From the NCBI RefSeq assembly GCF_000797465.1, contig NZ_JSWG01000004.1, positions 124,001 to 188,000 of the forward strand: DNA of 64,000 nt, given 5' to 3'. The first letter of the stretch is position 1. The number at the start of each line of letters is the position of its first letter. The notes beneath the pieces are model-generated. The model worked only from the letters and a program-made list of their open reading frames with translations. It ran no database searches and was not told the DNA's origin. Positions 54,744-63,701 of this stretch are shown piece after piece. This DNA is from Psychroserpens jangbogonensis (lineage in GTDB: Bacteria; Bacteroidota; Bacteroidia; Flavobacteriales; Flavobacteriaceae). The translations under genes were made by a program, and so were the position numbers.

Positions 54744-57692
54744 TTATTTAATTGTTATTTCATCTACAAAAATCCAGCTTCTTCCATCATGAGGATAGCC
54801 TAAATGCCATTCGGGAAGTTCGCCTAGTTTTTTAGCTATGATTTTTATAAATCGAAATTTTTTAGATGATTGTTTGAAAAAGACTTTTTTAATTTCACTA
54901 CCTTCAAATGGAATAGTTGTATCTATTGTTATTTTATTATCTATTGGTACGAAATTCACACCGTCTGTCGAACCAAAACATTCAATTTCAGTTGGGTAAA
55001 AAATCCAAGAACGTTGATCTTGTAAGAAATTAATAAAGACCATATTGACGTTCTTTAAACTACCTAAATCTACAGTAGCAATTAAATCTTCATTCCAATA
55101 GCCTTGCCACGTTCCAGTTCTAAAATCTTGTGTTCCGAAAATACCATCAATAAGTGCATCATTGCCTCCAGCATTGTATTGATTGGCATATTCTGTTTCT
55201 AGTTTAATGGAAAGATTTGGATCTATTTTATGAAATTTGGTTTCAATCGTTGCGCTTTTGGTTCCGTTTTTTTCTGAATACACTTTAAGGATTGTTGGTT
55301 CAGATATGTTTAACGGACTTTCATACGTCTTAAATTCAGATTCATCAAGGCTATAAAAAATGCTAGCCTCTTGATCTACATTATCTAAAACAACTTCAGT
55401 TTCGCCTTTAAAAGCGACATCACCTTTAGCAATAAAAGGGACAGGTACTATAATGTGTTTATCAATTTCTGTCTTTGGTTCTTGGCCGTCAAGACTTCCC
55501 CAAATCGCAGGATTGTCAGTCATATGAAATTCTAATGAGCCACCATTAATAATATCTTCATGCGAAATATAGGATTCGTTAAGTTGTTTCCCATTAAGAG
55601 TTGCAGATTCAATATAGATATTTGAATCACTCAGATTATTAGCGAGTATCGAAAATTGTTTTCCGTTCTCTAAGTTAATAGTTGCTTTATTAAATAAGGG
55701 TGTTCCAATAATGTATTGATTGCTTCCAGGAGTTACAGGGTAGAATCCCATAGAAGACAACACATACCATGCACTCATTTGTCCGCAATCTTCATTTCCC
55801 GAAACACCATTTGGTTCGTTGGTATATAATTCGGTTAGTATCTGATGAACTTTTTCCTGAGTTTTATGTGGTTTGTTTACAAAATTGTAGAGGTAAGCCA
55901 TGTGATGACTAGGTTCGTTTCCATGAGCGTATTGACCGATGAGTCCGGTAATATCAGCTTGACTACGTCCTGAAGTTTCAGCTTCAGCTGTAAATAATTC
56001 ATCAAGTTGCGTTTCTAATTTATCTTTTCCACCAAGAAGATTTGTAAACCCAGTAATATCTTGAGGAACATAAAAACTATATTGCCATGAATTCGCTTCG
56101 GTATAATTAAAGTTAACTTCGTAAGGATCAAAAGGAGCAAACCACGTATTTCTGAAACGTCCTCTCATGAATTGTGTTTCTGGATCGTAGATGTTTTTAT
56201 AATATTGTGCTCTTTCAGAGTAAATTTTAAAATCATCTTCTTTTCCCATGGCTTTAGCCATTTCAGCAATCGTCCAATCGTCATAAGCGTATTCTAAGGT
56301 TTTTGACACCGATTCGCTTTCTTCTTCCACAGGAATAAATCCAAATGTTTTATAAGATTTAAGTCCGAGTTGATCTCGAGTTGCCGAATGTTTCATCGCT
56401 TCAAATGCTTTTTCAGCATCATAGTCATTTATGCCTTTTAAATAAGCATCAGCAATAACTGGAACTGCATGATAACCTATCATACAACCAGTATAATTGG
56501 CACTTAAATCCCAAATAGGCATGATGCCACCTTCATCATATTTTGCTAAAAATGTATTAATAAAGTCATTGGTTTTTTCTTGTTCGATAATAGTATATAG
56601 TGGATGTGCAGCACGATATGTATCCCATAGCGAAAAGACTGTGTAATAATCGAAATCTTTAGTTTGGTGAATTTCTAAGTCCATACCTCGATAACGGCCA
56701 TCAACATCTTGATAAAGATTTGGCGCTATCATAGTGTGATACAAAGCGCTATAAAAGTTGGTTTTGTAGTCGTTGTTTTGAGACTCGATCACTATTTTTT
56801 CGAGTTGCGTTTCCCAAGAATTCTGTGCTTCTGTTTTTATGTCGTCAAAGGATGTATTTGCTATTTCTGCTTCAAGATTTTTAAGAGCTCCTTCTTGATC
56901 AACAGCACTTATACCAATTTTTATAAAAACCGGGTCATTGGTGGGATTGTCAAATTCAATTACAGCCTGTTTACTAATAAATTTATAGTTTTTTGAAATA
57001 GGCGTGTCTCCTTCAAGATAGGTAATGTCTTTTATAGGTTTTGAAAAGTGAATATTGTAAAACAAACGTTGATCGGTTGCCCAAGCTTTTGAATGTCGGA
57101 AACCAGTAAGTGTAGAATCATTTAGCATTTGAATTTTATAATCTAACAATTCATCGCGATGTTCTAAATCCAAAATAACATATTGATTCTCTGGAGATGG
57201 ATAACTGTATTTATGAACGCCACTTCGTTTGGATACCGTTAATTCAACTTCAATATGTGTTGAATCTAAAAGAACTTTATAATAACCAGGTTCTGCAGTT
57301 TCATTGTCATGAGAAAAATGAGCGCGATAGCCAGGCTTTCCGTCGCTACCATTATTGAAATTGATGCTATTTGTAGGCATTAATAAAATATCTCCATAAT
57401 CGCTTACACCTGTTCCGCTTAAATGTGTGTGAGAAAAGCCATAAATGTAGTTGTCACTATGATGATAACCAGAACAACCATCCCAACCATCTAGCCTTGT
57501 GTCTGGACTCAATTGAATCATTCCAAAGGGCATTGTGGCTCCAGGATAAGTATGACCATGTCCTCCAGTACCAATAAAAGGGTTTACATAATTAATAAGT
57601 GCTTTGTCTTTTTTTGCGGTTTCTATTTGTGGTTCTGTTTTACAACCAATTAGCAATAAAGTAGTTAAAACAATAGAAAAAAGATATTTCAT
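54744..57692 (-). CDS. GH92 family alpha-mannosidase, lipoprotein
   Basis: The 982-residue enzyme starts with a lipoprotein signal (LFSIVLTTLLLIGC). The GH92 body spans about residues 30-750, with YVNPFIGTGGHGHTYPGA, GFSHTHLSGTG, the calcium/catalytic region GNEPSHHMAYL and GNEDCGQMSAWYVLSS. These match GH92 exo-alpha-mannosidases that trim high-mannose N-glycans. A short sandwich (about 760-835, with IFYSLDESEFKTYESP) resembles a chitobiase C-terminal-type domain, and a final discoidin/CBM32-like domain ends at VDEITI. It should act in the periplasm or at the cell surface. It heads the operon with the permease and glycosylasparaginase genes. Confidence 0.93.
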   Translation of the reverse strand: MKYLFSIVLTTLLLIGCKTEPQIETAKKDKALINYVNPFIGTGGHGHTYPGATMPFGMIQLSPDTRLDGWDGCSGYHHSDNYIYGFSHTHLSGTGVSDYGDILLMPTNSINFNNGSDGKPGYRAHFSHDNETAEPGYYKVLLDSTHIEVELTVSKRSGVHKYSYPSPENQYVILDLEHRDELLDYKIQMLNDSTLTGFRHSKAWATDQRLFYNIHFSKPIKDITYLEGDTPISKNYKFISKQAVIEFDNPTNDPVFIKIGISAVDQEGALKNLEAEIANTSFDDIKTEAQNSWETQLEKIVIESQNNDYKTNFYSALYHTMIAPNLYQDVDGRYRGMDLEIHQTKDFDYYTVFSLWDTYRAAHPLYTIIEQEKTNDFINTFLAKYDEGGIMPIWDLSANYTGCMIGYHAVPVIADAYLKGINDYDAEKAFEAMKHSATRDQLGLKSYKTFGFIPVEEESESVSKTLEYAYDDWTIAEMAKAMGKEDDFKIYSERAQYYKNIYDPETQFMRGRFRNTWFAPFDPYEVNFNYTEANSWQYSFYVPQDITGFTNLLGGKDKLETQLDELFTAEAETSGRSQADITGLIGQYAHGNEPSHHMAYLYNFVNKPHKTQEKVHQILTELYTNEPNGVSGNEDCGQMSAWYVLSSMGFYPVTPGSNQYIIGTPLFNKATINLENGKQFSILANNLSDSNIYIESATLNGKQLNESYISHEDIINGGSLEFHMTDNPAIWGSLDGQEPKTEIDKHIIVPVPFIAKGDVAFKGETEVVLDNVDQEASIFYSLDESEFKTYESPLNISEPTILKVYSEKNGTKSATIETKFHKIDPNLSIKLETEYANQYNAGGNDALIDGIFGTQDFRTGTWQGYWNEDLIATVDLGSLKNVNMVFINFLQDQRSWIFYPTEIECFGSTDGVNFVPIDNKITIDTTIPFEGSEIKKVFFKQSSKKFRFIKIIAKKLGELPEWHLGYPHDGRSWIFVDEITIK

Positions 57693-57729
57693 AAAAGATT
57701 CTTTAAATCGTTTGATAAGATACTAAATC

Positions 57730-57744
57730 TTAACGTATCGTTAA
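57730..57744. promoter_or_regulatory. Perfect palindrome upstream of the GH92 operon
   Basis: TTAACG-TAT-CGTTAA is a 15-bp perfect inverted repeat, 37 bp upstream of the GH92 start in the divergent spacer. It has the size and symmetry of a repressor or activator site for a helix-turn-helix dimer. No regulator gene is adjacent. Confidence 0.5.
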
Positions 57745-57781
57745 ATAATTTTTATGCTCATAATTCCTTTTTAAAATGCGT

Positions 57782-57789
57782 TATCTTTG
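57782..57789 (+). promoter_or_regulatory. -7 box of the metallophosphoesterase gene
   Basis: TATCTTTG matches TAnnTTTG exactly, 15 bp upstream of the ATG at 57805. No clear TTG lies 19 bp upstream. This supports the ATG start rather than the in-frame TTG at 57787, which falls inside the box. Confidence 0.55.
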
Positions 57790-57804
57790 AAGAAACTTCA
57801 TTGT

Positions 57805-59034
57805 ATGATTCGTTGGGTTATATTCATTTTAATCTATTCTCTTTTTTCAGTATACGGCTTTCAAGCGATTAAAACAGTAACTAAACTAAGCTGGTTGCAT
57901 TATCTTTTTATCGCAATCGCTATAATAGTTGCAGGTAACTTTATCTATCAATTTTCTATTGGAGCTGAAGGACGAGTTCTTAATCCAGCTAAAAGTTATG
58001 CCTTTGGTTTTTTATTGGCATTCATGTCTTTAAATTTAGTCATCGTTCCTATTCTTATAGGAGAAGATATAATTAGAATTTTTCTTGGTGTTTATGACAA
58101 GTTGTTTGCTACAAAAGAATCTTTCTACTTGCCATCAAGACGAAAGTTTATAAGTACTGTTGCTCTTGGATTAGCTGCTATCCCTTTTGCGTCCTTGTTG
58201 TATGGAATGTATAGAGGAAAGTACCGATTTAGAGTTTTAGATTACGTACTTCATTTTGAAGACTTGCCAGAAGCATTTGATGGTTATAAAATCACTCAAA
58301 TTAGTGATATTCATTCTGGGAGTTTTGACAATCGCGAAAAAATAGAATATGGTATTGATCTCATCAATCAACAAAAATCTGATGTGATTATGTTTACTGG
58401 AGATTTGGTAAATAATAAGGCTACGGAAATGTTGCCTTGGAAAAATCTTTTTGGGACTTTAAAAGCAAAGGATGGTGTGTTTTCTGTTTTAGGAAATCAT
58501 GATTATGGTGATTATGTGAGTTGGGATACTAAAGAAGAAAAATCTAAGAATTTAGACGATCTGAAGACTCTTCAAAAGGAAATGGGCTATGATTTATTAT
58601 TAAACGAATCTCGCTTTTTAGAAAGAGATGGGGAACGAATTGCTATAGTAGGTGTAGAAAATTGGGGAAAAGGCGGATTCAAAAAAGCAGGAGATCTTAA
58701 AAAGGCATCTGAGCAAGTAAACGCTGAAGATTTTAAAATATTAATGAGTCATGATCCAAGTCATTGGGAAGCTGAGGTTGTAAATGATGATTACCATTAT
58801 CATCTAACCTTAAGTGGTCATACACATGGTATGCAATTTGGCATTGAAATTCCGGGTTGGATAAAATGGAGTCCTGTTAAATGGAGATATAAACAATGGG
58901 CTGGAATTTATGAAGAGTTAGGACAATATATAAATGTAAATAGAGGATTTGGTTATTTAGGATATCCAGGACGTGTTGGAATTTGGCCAGAGGTTACTGT
59001 AATTACACTTAAAAAAGGTTCAAATAATGCATAA
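57805..59034 (+). CDS. Membrane-anchored metallophosphoesterase
   Basis: About 409 residues. The N-terminal ~145 residues hold three or four helices (WVIFILIYSLFSVYG and others). The calcineurin-like phosphoesterase domain follows from about residue 150, with the metal motifs QISDIHSG (D, H), FTGDLVNN (GD), LGNHDYGD (GNHD) and SGHTHGMQFG (GHTH). Such proteins cleave phosphomonoesters or lipid pyrophosphates, e.g. UDP-diacylglucosamine in lipid A formation; the substrate here is not clear. A thioredoxin-like gene follows. Confidence 0.9.
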   Translation: MIRWVIFILIYSLFSVYGFQAIKTVTKLSWLHYLFIAIAIIVAGNFIYQFSIGAEGRVLNPAKSYAFGFLLAFMSLNLVIVPILIGEDIIRIFLGVYDKLFATKESFYLPSRRKFISTVALGLAAIPFASLLYGMYRGKYRFRVLDYVLHFEDLPEAFDGYKITQISDIHSGSFDNREKIEYGIDLINQQKSDVIMFTGDLVNNKATEMLPWKNLFGTLKAKDGVFSVLGNHDYGDYVSWDTKEEKSKNLDDLKTLQKEMGYDLLLNESRFLERDGERIAIVGVENWGKGGFKKAGDLKKASEQVNAEDFKILMSHDPSHWEAEVVNDDYHYHLTLSGHTHGMQFGIEIPGWIKWSPVKWRYKQWAGIYEELGQYINVNRGFGYLGYPGRVGIWPEVTVITLKKGSNNA

Positions 59035-59088
59035 TAGCGTGGAAATGTTATATTTGTATATAGATATTTGATTTAAAAGTTTAAACGT

Positions 59089-59385
59089 ATGTCAAAATTT
59101 GGGGAACTTATAGATGTTGACATTCCTGTTTTACTGGATTTTTTTACAGAATGGAATGAACAATCTACAGCAATGCATCCAGTAATGAGAGATGTTGCTG
59201 CCGCTCTAGGTGATAAAGCTAAAGTTATAAAAATCGACGTTGATAAAAACAAGGAGTTAGCTGAAGCCCTTCGTGTGAAAGGCTTACCAACACTTATTAT
59301 TTATAAAAATGGCGAAATGAAATGGCGTCATAGTGGAGAACAAGATGCCAATACACTTATTGGTATAGTTCAAGAATTTCTTTAG
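59089..59385 (+). CDS. Thioredoxin-fold protein lacking the active-site cysteines
   Basis: This 98-residue protein has the full thioredoxin fold: LLDFFTEWNEQSTAMHPVM at the active-site region and the cis-Pro KGLPTLIIYKNGEMKW. The CGPC motif (Trp-Cys-Gly-Pro-Cys) is replaced by N-E-Q-S and no Cys occurs anywhere in the protein. It cannot carry out thioredoxin redox chemistry. It may be a structural or chaperone-like thioredoxin relative. It lies 54 bp after the metallophosphoesterase gene. Confidence 0.85.
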   Translation: MSKFGELIDVDIPVLLDFFTEWNEQSTAMHPVMRDVAAALGDKAKVIKIDVDKNKELAEALRVKGLPTLIIYKNGEMKWRHSGEQDANTLIGIVQEFL

Positions 59386-60023
59386 AAACTCAAGGATTTA
59401 AATTCAAATCCTGCTTTACTAAAATATTCCAATACTTTGGGAAGTGCGTACATCATGTTTTTTGATGCTTTTACACTATCGTGAAATACGATAATACTAC
59501 CTTCTTTACTTTTTGAAATCACATTGTTTAAGCAATCGTCTTCTGAAATTTCTTTCTGCCAATCGAAAGATAGTACGTCCCACATAATGATTTTATAATC
59601 TAAAGCCATCAGTTTTTTACCTTGCTTTGGTTTTATTTGTCCGTAAGGAGGACGAAATAAAAGGGAACTTTTAAATTGTTGTAATTCTATTTGTTTTTCA
59701 GCTTCTAAGACTTCGGTTATATAAGCTTTGGTTTTTGTTTTCCAACCTTTAACGTGATGCTGAGTATGGTTTCCGATAGCATGACCATCTTTGATGATAT
59801 TCTGAAAGATATCTGGATGTTTTTCAATGTTTGCTCCTATACAAAAGAACGTTGCTTTTGCATTGTAATGCTTGAGTAAATCTAAAGTCCAATTTGTGAT
59901 TTCTGGAATTGGTCCATCATCAAAGGATAAATACAAATCTTTAGTGTTGGTTTGAATGTCCCAAACATAATTTGGAAACATCTTTTTGGCAACTAAAGGT
60001 GTTTTAACTGGTGTGATTTTCAC
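59382..60023 (-). CDS. Polysaccharide deacetylase family protein
   Basis: A 213-residue NodB-like esterase domain without signal peptide. The metal triad is visible: DLYLSFDDGP (Asp-Asp), IGNHTQHH (two His), and the RPPYG motif with the catalytic pair near residue 123. It should remove an acetyl group from a carbohydrate. The gene is followed on the same strand by the DUF2723 gene region (8 bp upstream), so they may be co-transcribed. The 3' end converges with the thioredoxin-like gene (4-bp overlap). Confidence 0.88.
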   Translation of the reverse strand: MKITPVKTPLVAKKMFPNYVWDIQTNTKDLYLSFDDGPIPEITNWTLDLLKHYNAKATFFCIGANIEKHPDIFQNIIKDGHAIGNHTQHHVKGWKTKTKAYITEVLEAEKQIELQQFKSSLLFRPPYGQIKPKQGKKLMALDYKIIMWDVLSFDWQKEISEDDCLNNVISKSKEGSIIVFHDSVKASKNMMYALPKVLEYFSKAGFEFKSLSF

Positions 60024-60029
60024 AATTCA

Positions 60030-63000
60030 CTATTGTTCTAAATTCAGAATACTTTCTATTGTGTCTTTTGCAATATCTACATCTTCTCTTAATAGGTCAT
60101 CTTGAATAGGTTCATCCTCATCTGTGAAATGTTTAAATAATCTCAAGTAATTATTGAACTTCTCAGTTTCTTCAAGTGCTAGATCTTTATCATTATAGAT
60201 TACCAACAAATCAACTAAACTTCTGTAACGTTCAATATCTGAAACAATTTCATCGAGATATCGTGTTTGGTTCTCGATTGATAGTTCGCTATAATATTTA
60301 AGATTCTCTTGATATTTTATTGCGACATCTTGATACAGTTGTCTTGCTTTCTCAATTTTTTCAATTTCATAGTAACCACCAATATAAGGTTCAAGTAATG
60401 TATAGTATCCAAATTTGTCTACTGGCATTTTTTGCATAGCTAAATCTGCTATGTTTTCTGCTTTGTCAAATTGGTCTTCATTGATAAGTATTTCCACTAA
60501 ACGAGCAAGGTTACCTCTATATGTAATACCGTTTTTACGAGTTTCAACATCGTGATAAATATCGTCACTACCACTATTCCCCCAATCCCAAGACATTACT
60601 TTTTCGTACATTAATTCAGAATCTATTCGTCCCATGTCAAATGGGTTGGCTCTATCAATTGCTGTTTGAATAGGTACTAATTTGTAACATAAACCGTCTA
60701 ATTGAAGATAATCTTTCATCCAAATATAATCTTCATCACTAAAAGCACCTCCTGTAAAATAGATAGGACGTTTCCAATCGTTATTTGCAACGATATCTAA
60801 CATTAGTAACCTGTTTTTGTATAAGGCACTTCCTTTAATTTCAACATCTAAATATGGTAAGATCTTATCCGCATCTTTTTGCTTTACAATCCCATTGTCT
60901 AAAACAGTTTGCTTATCGACAGGGACTCTAATAAAACGCGTTGGGAAATAGTTAGAATTAAGTAATTGGGTTGGATATCCTGCTGGATCTTCACCTTCAC
61001 GTTGTAAAATGTATTTTAATTTATACTTAGGATCGTCATTACCAATAAAATTCATGAATTCTTTGATCATCAAGGTGTCATCAGTAATCTCACGTCTCAT
61101 TACGTAATCTCTTGTGCCATACTTATATTGATCATGCGTCAACTGCGAAGGAATTGGATCACTTTCGTAGGCTTTTCGTTTCATTTGATCAATGTACCAA
61201 TCCGTTTGAAACAGACTTGTATTAACAACTCTAACATCTGTTCTTACGCCTTCAATTTCTTGTAAATACCAAAGAGGGAAACTATCGTTATCTCCAATAG
61301 TAAATAATATGGCATTTGGTGCACAGGATTCTAAATACTGTCTTGCCATTGCATTTGCAGTATATTTATCAGATCTGTCATGATCATCCCAATTGTTTGC
61401 AGCTAAAATCCCAGGAACTAGTACCAAACAAACCACAGTAATTGCAGGAGCTAAAAATTTTGAAGCCACCTTGGTCCTTAAAAGATCATATATGGCGTAA
61501 ACTCCAAAACCAATCCAAATAGCAAACACATAAAAGGAGCCAACTACTGAATAGTCACGTTCTCTAGGTTCAAATGGCCTGACATTCGTGTAAAATTGAA
61601 TAGCTAATCCTGTAAACAAGAAGAATACTAACATCATCCAAAAGCGTTTTGGGTCTTTGGACATGAGATAAAAGAATCCAATAAGGCCTAAAATAAAAGG
61701 AAGGAAATAGTATGTGTTTCTCGCTTTGTTATTTTCAACATCACTTGGCAAGTTGTCCTGTGACATTCCAAGATGTAACTCGTCAATAAAATCAACACCA
61801 CTAATCCAATTACCGTGTAAATCAGTATACTTTCCTTGAAGATCATCTTGGCGTCCAGTAAAATTCCACATAAAGTAACGCCAATACATATAGCCTAACT
61901 GAAAGTCTATCATGTAATAGAAATTATCTAGAAGAGAAGGTTTATCAATATCTAAATATTGTTGCCCAAATTGTTTAAGAAAGTTATGATAGTCTTCGTA
62001 ATCAACTTGACCTTCCATAACATCTTTCCTAAATTCATTTACTTGTTCTTTAATGCTATTTACTCTTAAATTTGAATATTGACTAGCCTCATCATTAGAG
62101 TAACCTTGAGCTAATGCATCATTGTAAAGGGTGATTCCTAAATCTGGTTTTACTTTAAATTCAAGCAAACCTGTAAACATCATGTAGTTTTCAGCATGTT
62201 CTGTACTCCACATACGTGGTAATATTGCTGCTTGCTCAGAATTGTAATTTTGTTTAGCGTTTTTATATTGGTTGACAATTACATACTCACCTTTTTCATA
62301 GTCTTTTTCATATTTAGGTTTGTCATCTACATAAGGATTGTTTTCATCTAAACCAGTATACTGTTCGGTAAAAAGTGGACCGTAGAATAAATGTGTTTCT
62401 GGATACTGCTCTAAGTTGTAGTAAGCTAAAAGTTCTCTAGCACTTGAAGGATTATTTTCATTAATGATTACATTGGCATTTGCTCTGATTGGTAGCATAA
62501 GCCATGATGAAAACCCGATGAAAATAAAGATTAAACACAAGGTTAAAGTGTTGGCGTATTTATAGCCTCTTTTTTTTGTTTCTTTTAATCCGAAGTAAAA
62601 TGCAGCTATTAAAACGATACCTGCAATTATTGAACCTGAATTAAATGGCAGACCAATAGTATTGACAAAGAAAATTTCTGAAGCACTAAATAATTTAAGT
62701 GCATTAGGAAGTAATAATTTAAATATGAATAATAAAATTGCAACAGCTACAATATTGGCAACGATAAAATTTTTGGTAGTTACTTTTTGATAATTTTTGA
62801 AAAAGTAAATCAATCCTAGAGCAGGAATTGTTAATAGTCCCATAAAGTGTACTCCAAAAGAAAGTCCAATTACAAAAGCAATTAAGATTAACCATTTATG
62901 ACCTCTAGGTTCGTGCATGTCTTGTTCCCAGCGCAGTCCTAAATAAAATAAAACAGCCATAATTAGAGTTGCCATCGCATACACTTCAGTTTCAACAGCA

Positions 63001-63431
63001 TTAAACCAAAATGAATCTGTAAATGTAAATGCTAAACTACCAACTAGCGCACTACCTAAAATTGCTATTGATGCATTTTGAGTTAGTTCACCTTCATTAG
63101 AAACTAATTTTTTCAATAGGATACTTATCGTCCAAAACATGAAAAGAATAGTAAAAGCACTAGCAACAGCACTCATCATATTCATCATCATCCCAATTAA
63201 CTCATTGTTTCCAAAAGTAAAAATAGAAAAGAATGCTCCTAAAATTTGAAACAAAGGAGCTCCAGGTGGATGTCCAACTTGCAACTTTGAAGAGGTTAAA
63301 ATGTATTCACCAGCATCCCAAAAACTCACAGTGGGTTCTATGGTTAATGCATAGGTAATCAATGCTATTATAAAAGCAAACCATCCTAAAATGGTATTCC
63401 ATTTCTTGAAGTTGAAATGTGTCATATACAA
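60030..63431 (-). CDS. DUF2723 (protein O-mannosyltransferase-like) membrane protein
   Basis: The 1133-residue protein carries about twelve helices in its N-terminal half. The first loop has FWDAGEYILTSSKLQVGHP, a DxE-type acidic motif as in GT-C glycosyltransferases; this motif and the length fit DUF2723 (GT117) proteins. A large extracytoplasmic part of about 500 residues follows and ends with TPR-like helices (about residues 950-1130). These enzymes probably transfer a lipid-linked sugar to exported proteins, part of the general O-glycosylation of Bacteroidota. The start could be residue 1 or the Met two codons later. Confidence 0.85.
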   Translation of the reverse strand: MYMTHFNFKKWNTILGWFAFIIALITYALTIEPTVSFWDAGEYILTSSKLQVGHPPGAPLFQILGAFFSIFTFGNNELIGMMMNMMSAVASAFTILFMFWTISILLKKLVSNEGELTQNASIAILGSALVGSLAFTFTDSFWFNAVETEVYAMATLIMAVLFYLGLRWEQDMHEPRGHKWLILIAFVIGLSFGVHFMGLLTIPALGLIYFFKNYQKVTTKNFIVANIVAVAILLFIFKLLLPNALKLFSASEIFFVNTIGLPFNSGSIIAGIVLIAAFYFGLKETKKRGYKYANTLTLCLIFIFIGFSSWLMLPIRANANVIINENNPSSARELLAYYNLEQYPETHLFYGPLFTEQYTGLDENNPYVDDKPKYEKDYEKGEYVIVNQYKNAKQNYNSEQAAILPRMWSTEHAENYMMFTGLLEFKVKPDLGITLYNDALAQGYSNDEASQYSNLRVNSIKEQVNEFRKDVMEGQVDYEDYHNFLKQFGQQYLDIDKPSLLDNFYYMIDFQLGYMYWRYFMWNFTGRQDDLQGKYTDLHGNWISGVDFIDELHLGMSQDNLPSDVENNKARNTYYFLPFILGLIGFFYLMSKDPKRFWMMLVFFLFTGLAIQFYTNVRPFEPRERDYSVVGSFYVFAIWIGFGVYAIYDLLRTKVASKFLAPAITVVCLVLVPGILAANNWDDHDRSDKYTANAMARQYLESCAPNAILFTIGDNDSFPLWYLQEIEGVRTDVRVVNTSLFQTDWYIDQMKRKAYESDPIPSQLTHDQYKYGTRDYVMRREITDDTLMIKEFMNFIGNDDPKYKLKYILQREGEDPAGYPTQLLNSNYFPTRFIRVPVDKQTVLDNGIVKQKDADKILPYLDVEIKGSALYKNRLLMLDIVANNDWKRPIYFTGGAFSDEDYIWMKDYLQLDGLCYKLVPIQTAIDRANPFDMGRIDSELMYEKVMSWDWGNSGSDDIYHDVETRKNGITYRGNLARLVEILINEDQFDKAENIADLAMQKMPVDKFGYYTLLEPYIGGYYEIEKIEKARQLYQDVAIKYQENLKYYSELSIENQTRYLDEIVSDIERYRSLVDLLVIYNDKDLALEETEKFNNYLRLFKHFTDEDEPIQDDLLREDVDIAKDTIESILNLEQ

Positions 63432-63527
63432 GGTCTATTTATGCGAGCGAATTTAGTAATAATTATACGAAACGCTAGAATTTTTAAGTAAACGTTATGC
63501 TTTTTTGATTATTTTATATGATTTTGT

Positions 63528-63557
63528 TTGTACAAATAAAACTTTGTACTAAATTTG
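63528..63557 (+). promoter_or_regulatory. Promoter of tRNA-Gln
   Basis: TTG (63528-63530), 19 bases, TAAATTTG (63550-63557): an exact match to the Bacteroidota promoter consensus. The tRNA starts 18 bp further on. Confidence 0.85.
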
Positions 63558-63574
63558 CACCCTCTTTAAGAGAT

Positions 63575-63647
63575 TGGCCCATGGTGTAACTGGCAACACA
63601 TTGGTTTTTGGTACCAAAGAGTCTAGGTTCGATCCCTAGTGGGCCAA
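63575..63647 (+). tRNA. tRNA-Gln (anticodon TTG)
   Basis: A complete cloverleaf: acceptor TGGCCCA (63575-63581) pairs with TGGGCCA (63640-63646); D-stem GTGT/ACAC; anticodon stem TTGGT/ACCAA with loop TTTTGGT, giving anticodon TTG (63608-63610); T-stem CTAGG/CCTAG with loop TTCGATC. The 3' CCA is not encoded (ACAA follows). It decodes CAA glutamine codons (and CAG by wobble). A perfect promoter precedes it and a terminator follows. Confidence 0.95.
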
Positions 63648-63652
63648 CAAAA

Positions 63653-63685
63653 AAAAGTCTTCCAATTTTGGAAGACTTTTTCTTT
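63653..63685. terminator. Bidirectional terminator after tRNA-Gln and the universal stress gene
   Basis: The stem GTCTTCCAA/TTGGAAGAC (63657-63676) has a two-base loop and T-rich flanks on both sides (AAAAAAA before, TTTTTCTTTT after). It ends tRNA-Gln on the plus strand and the convergent universal stress gene on the minus strand. Confidence 0.85.
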
Positions 63686-63701
63686 TTATAATATTTCGTT
63701 T

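Noticed and set aside
57787-57804. TTG start for the metallophosphoesterase
   Set aside because: The TTG falls inside the -7 box; the ATG at 57805 gives a normal signal anchor.
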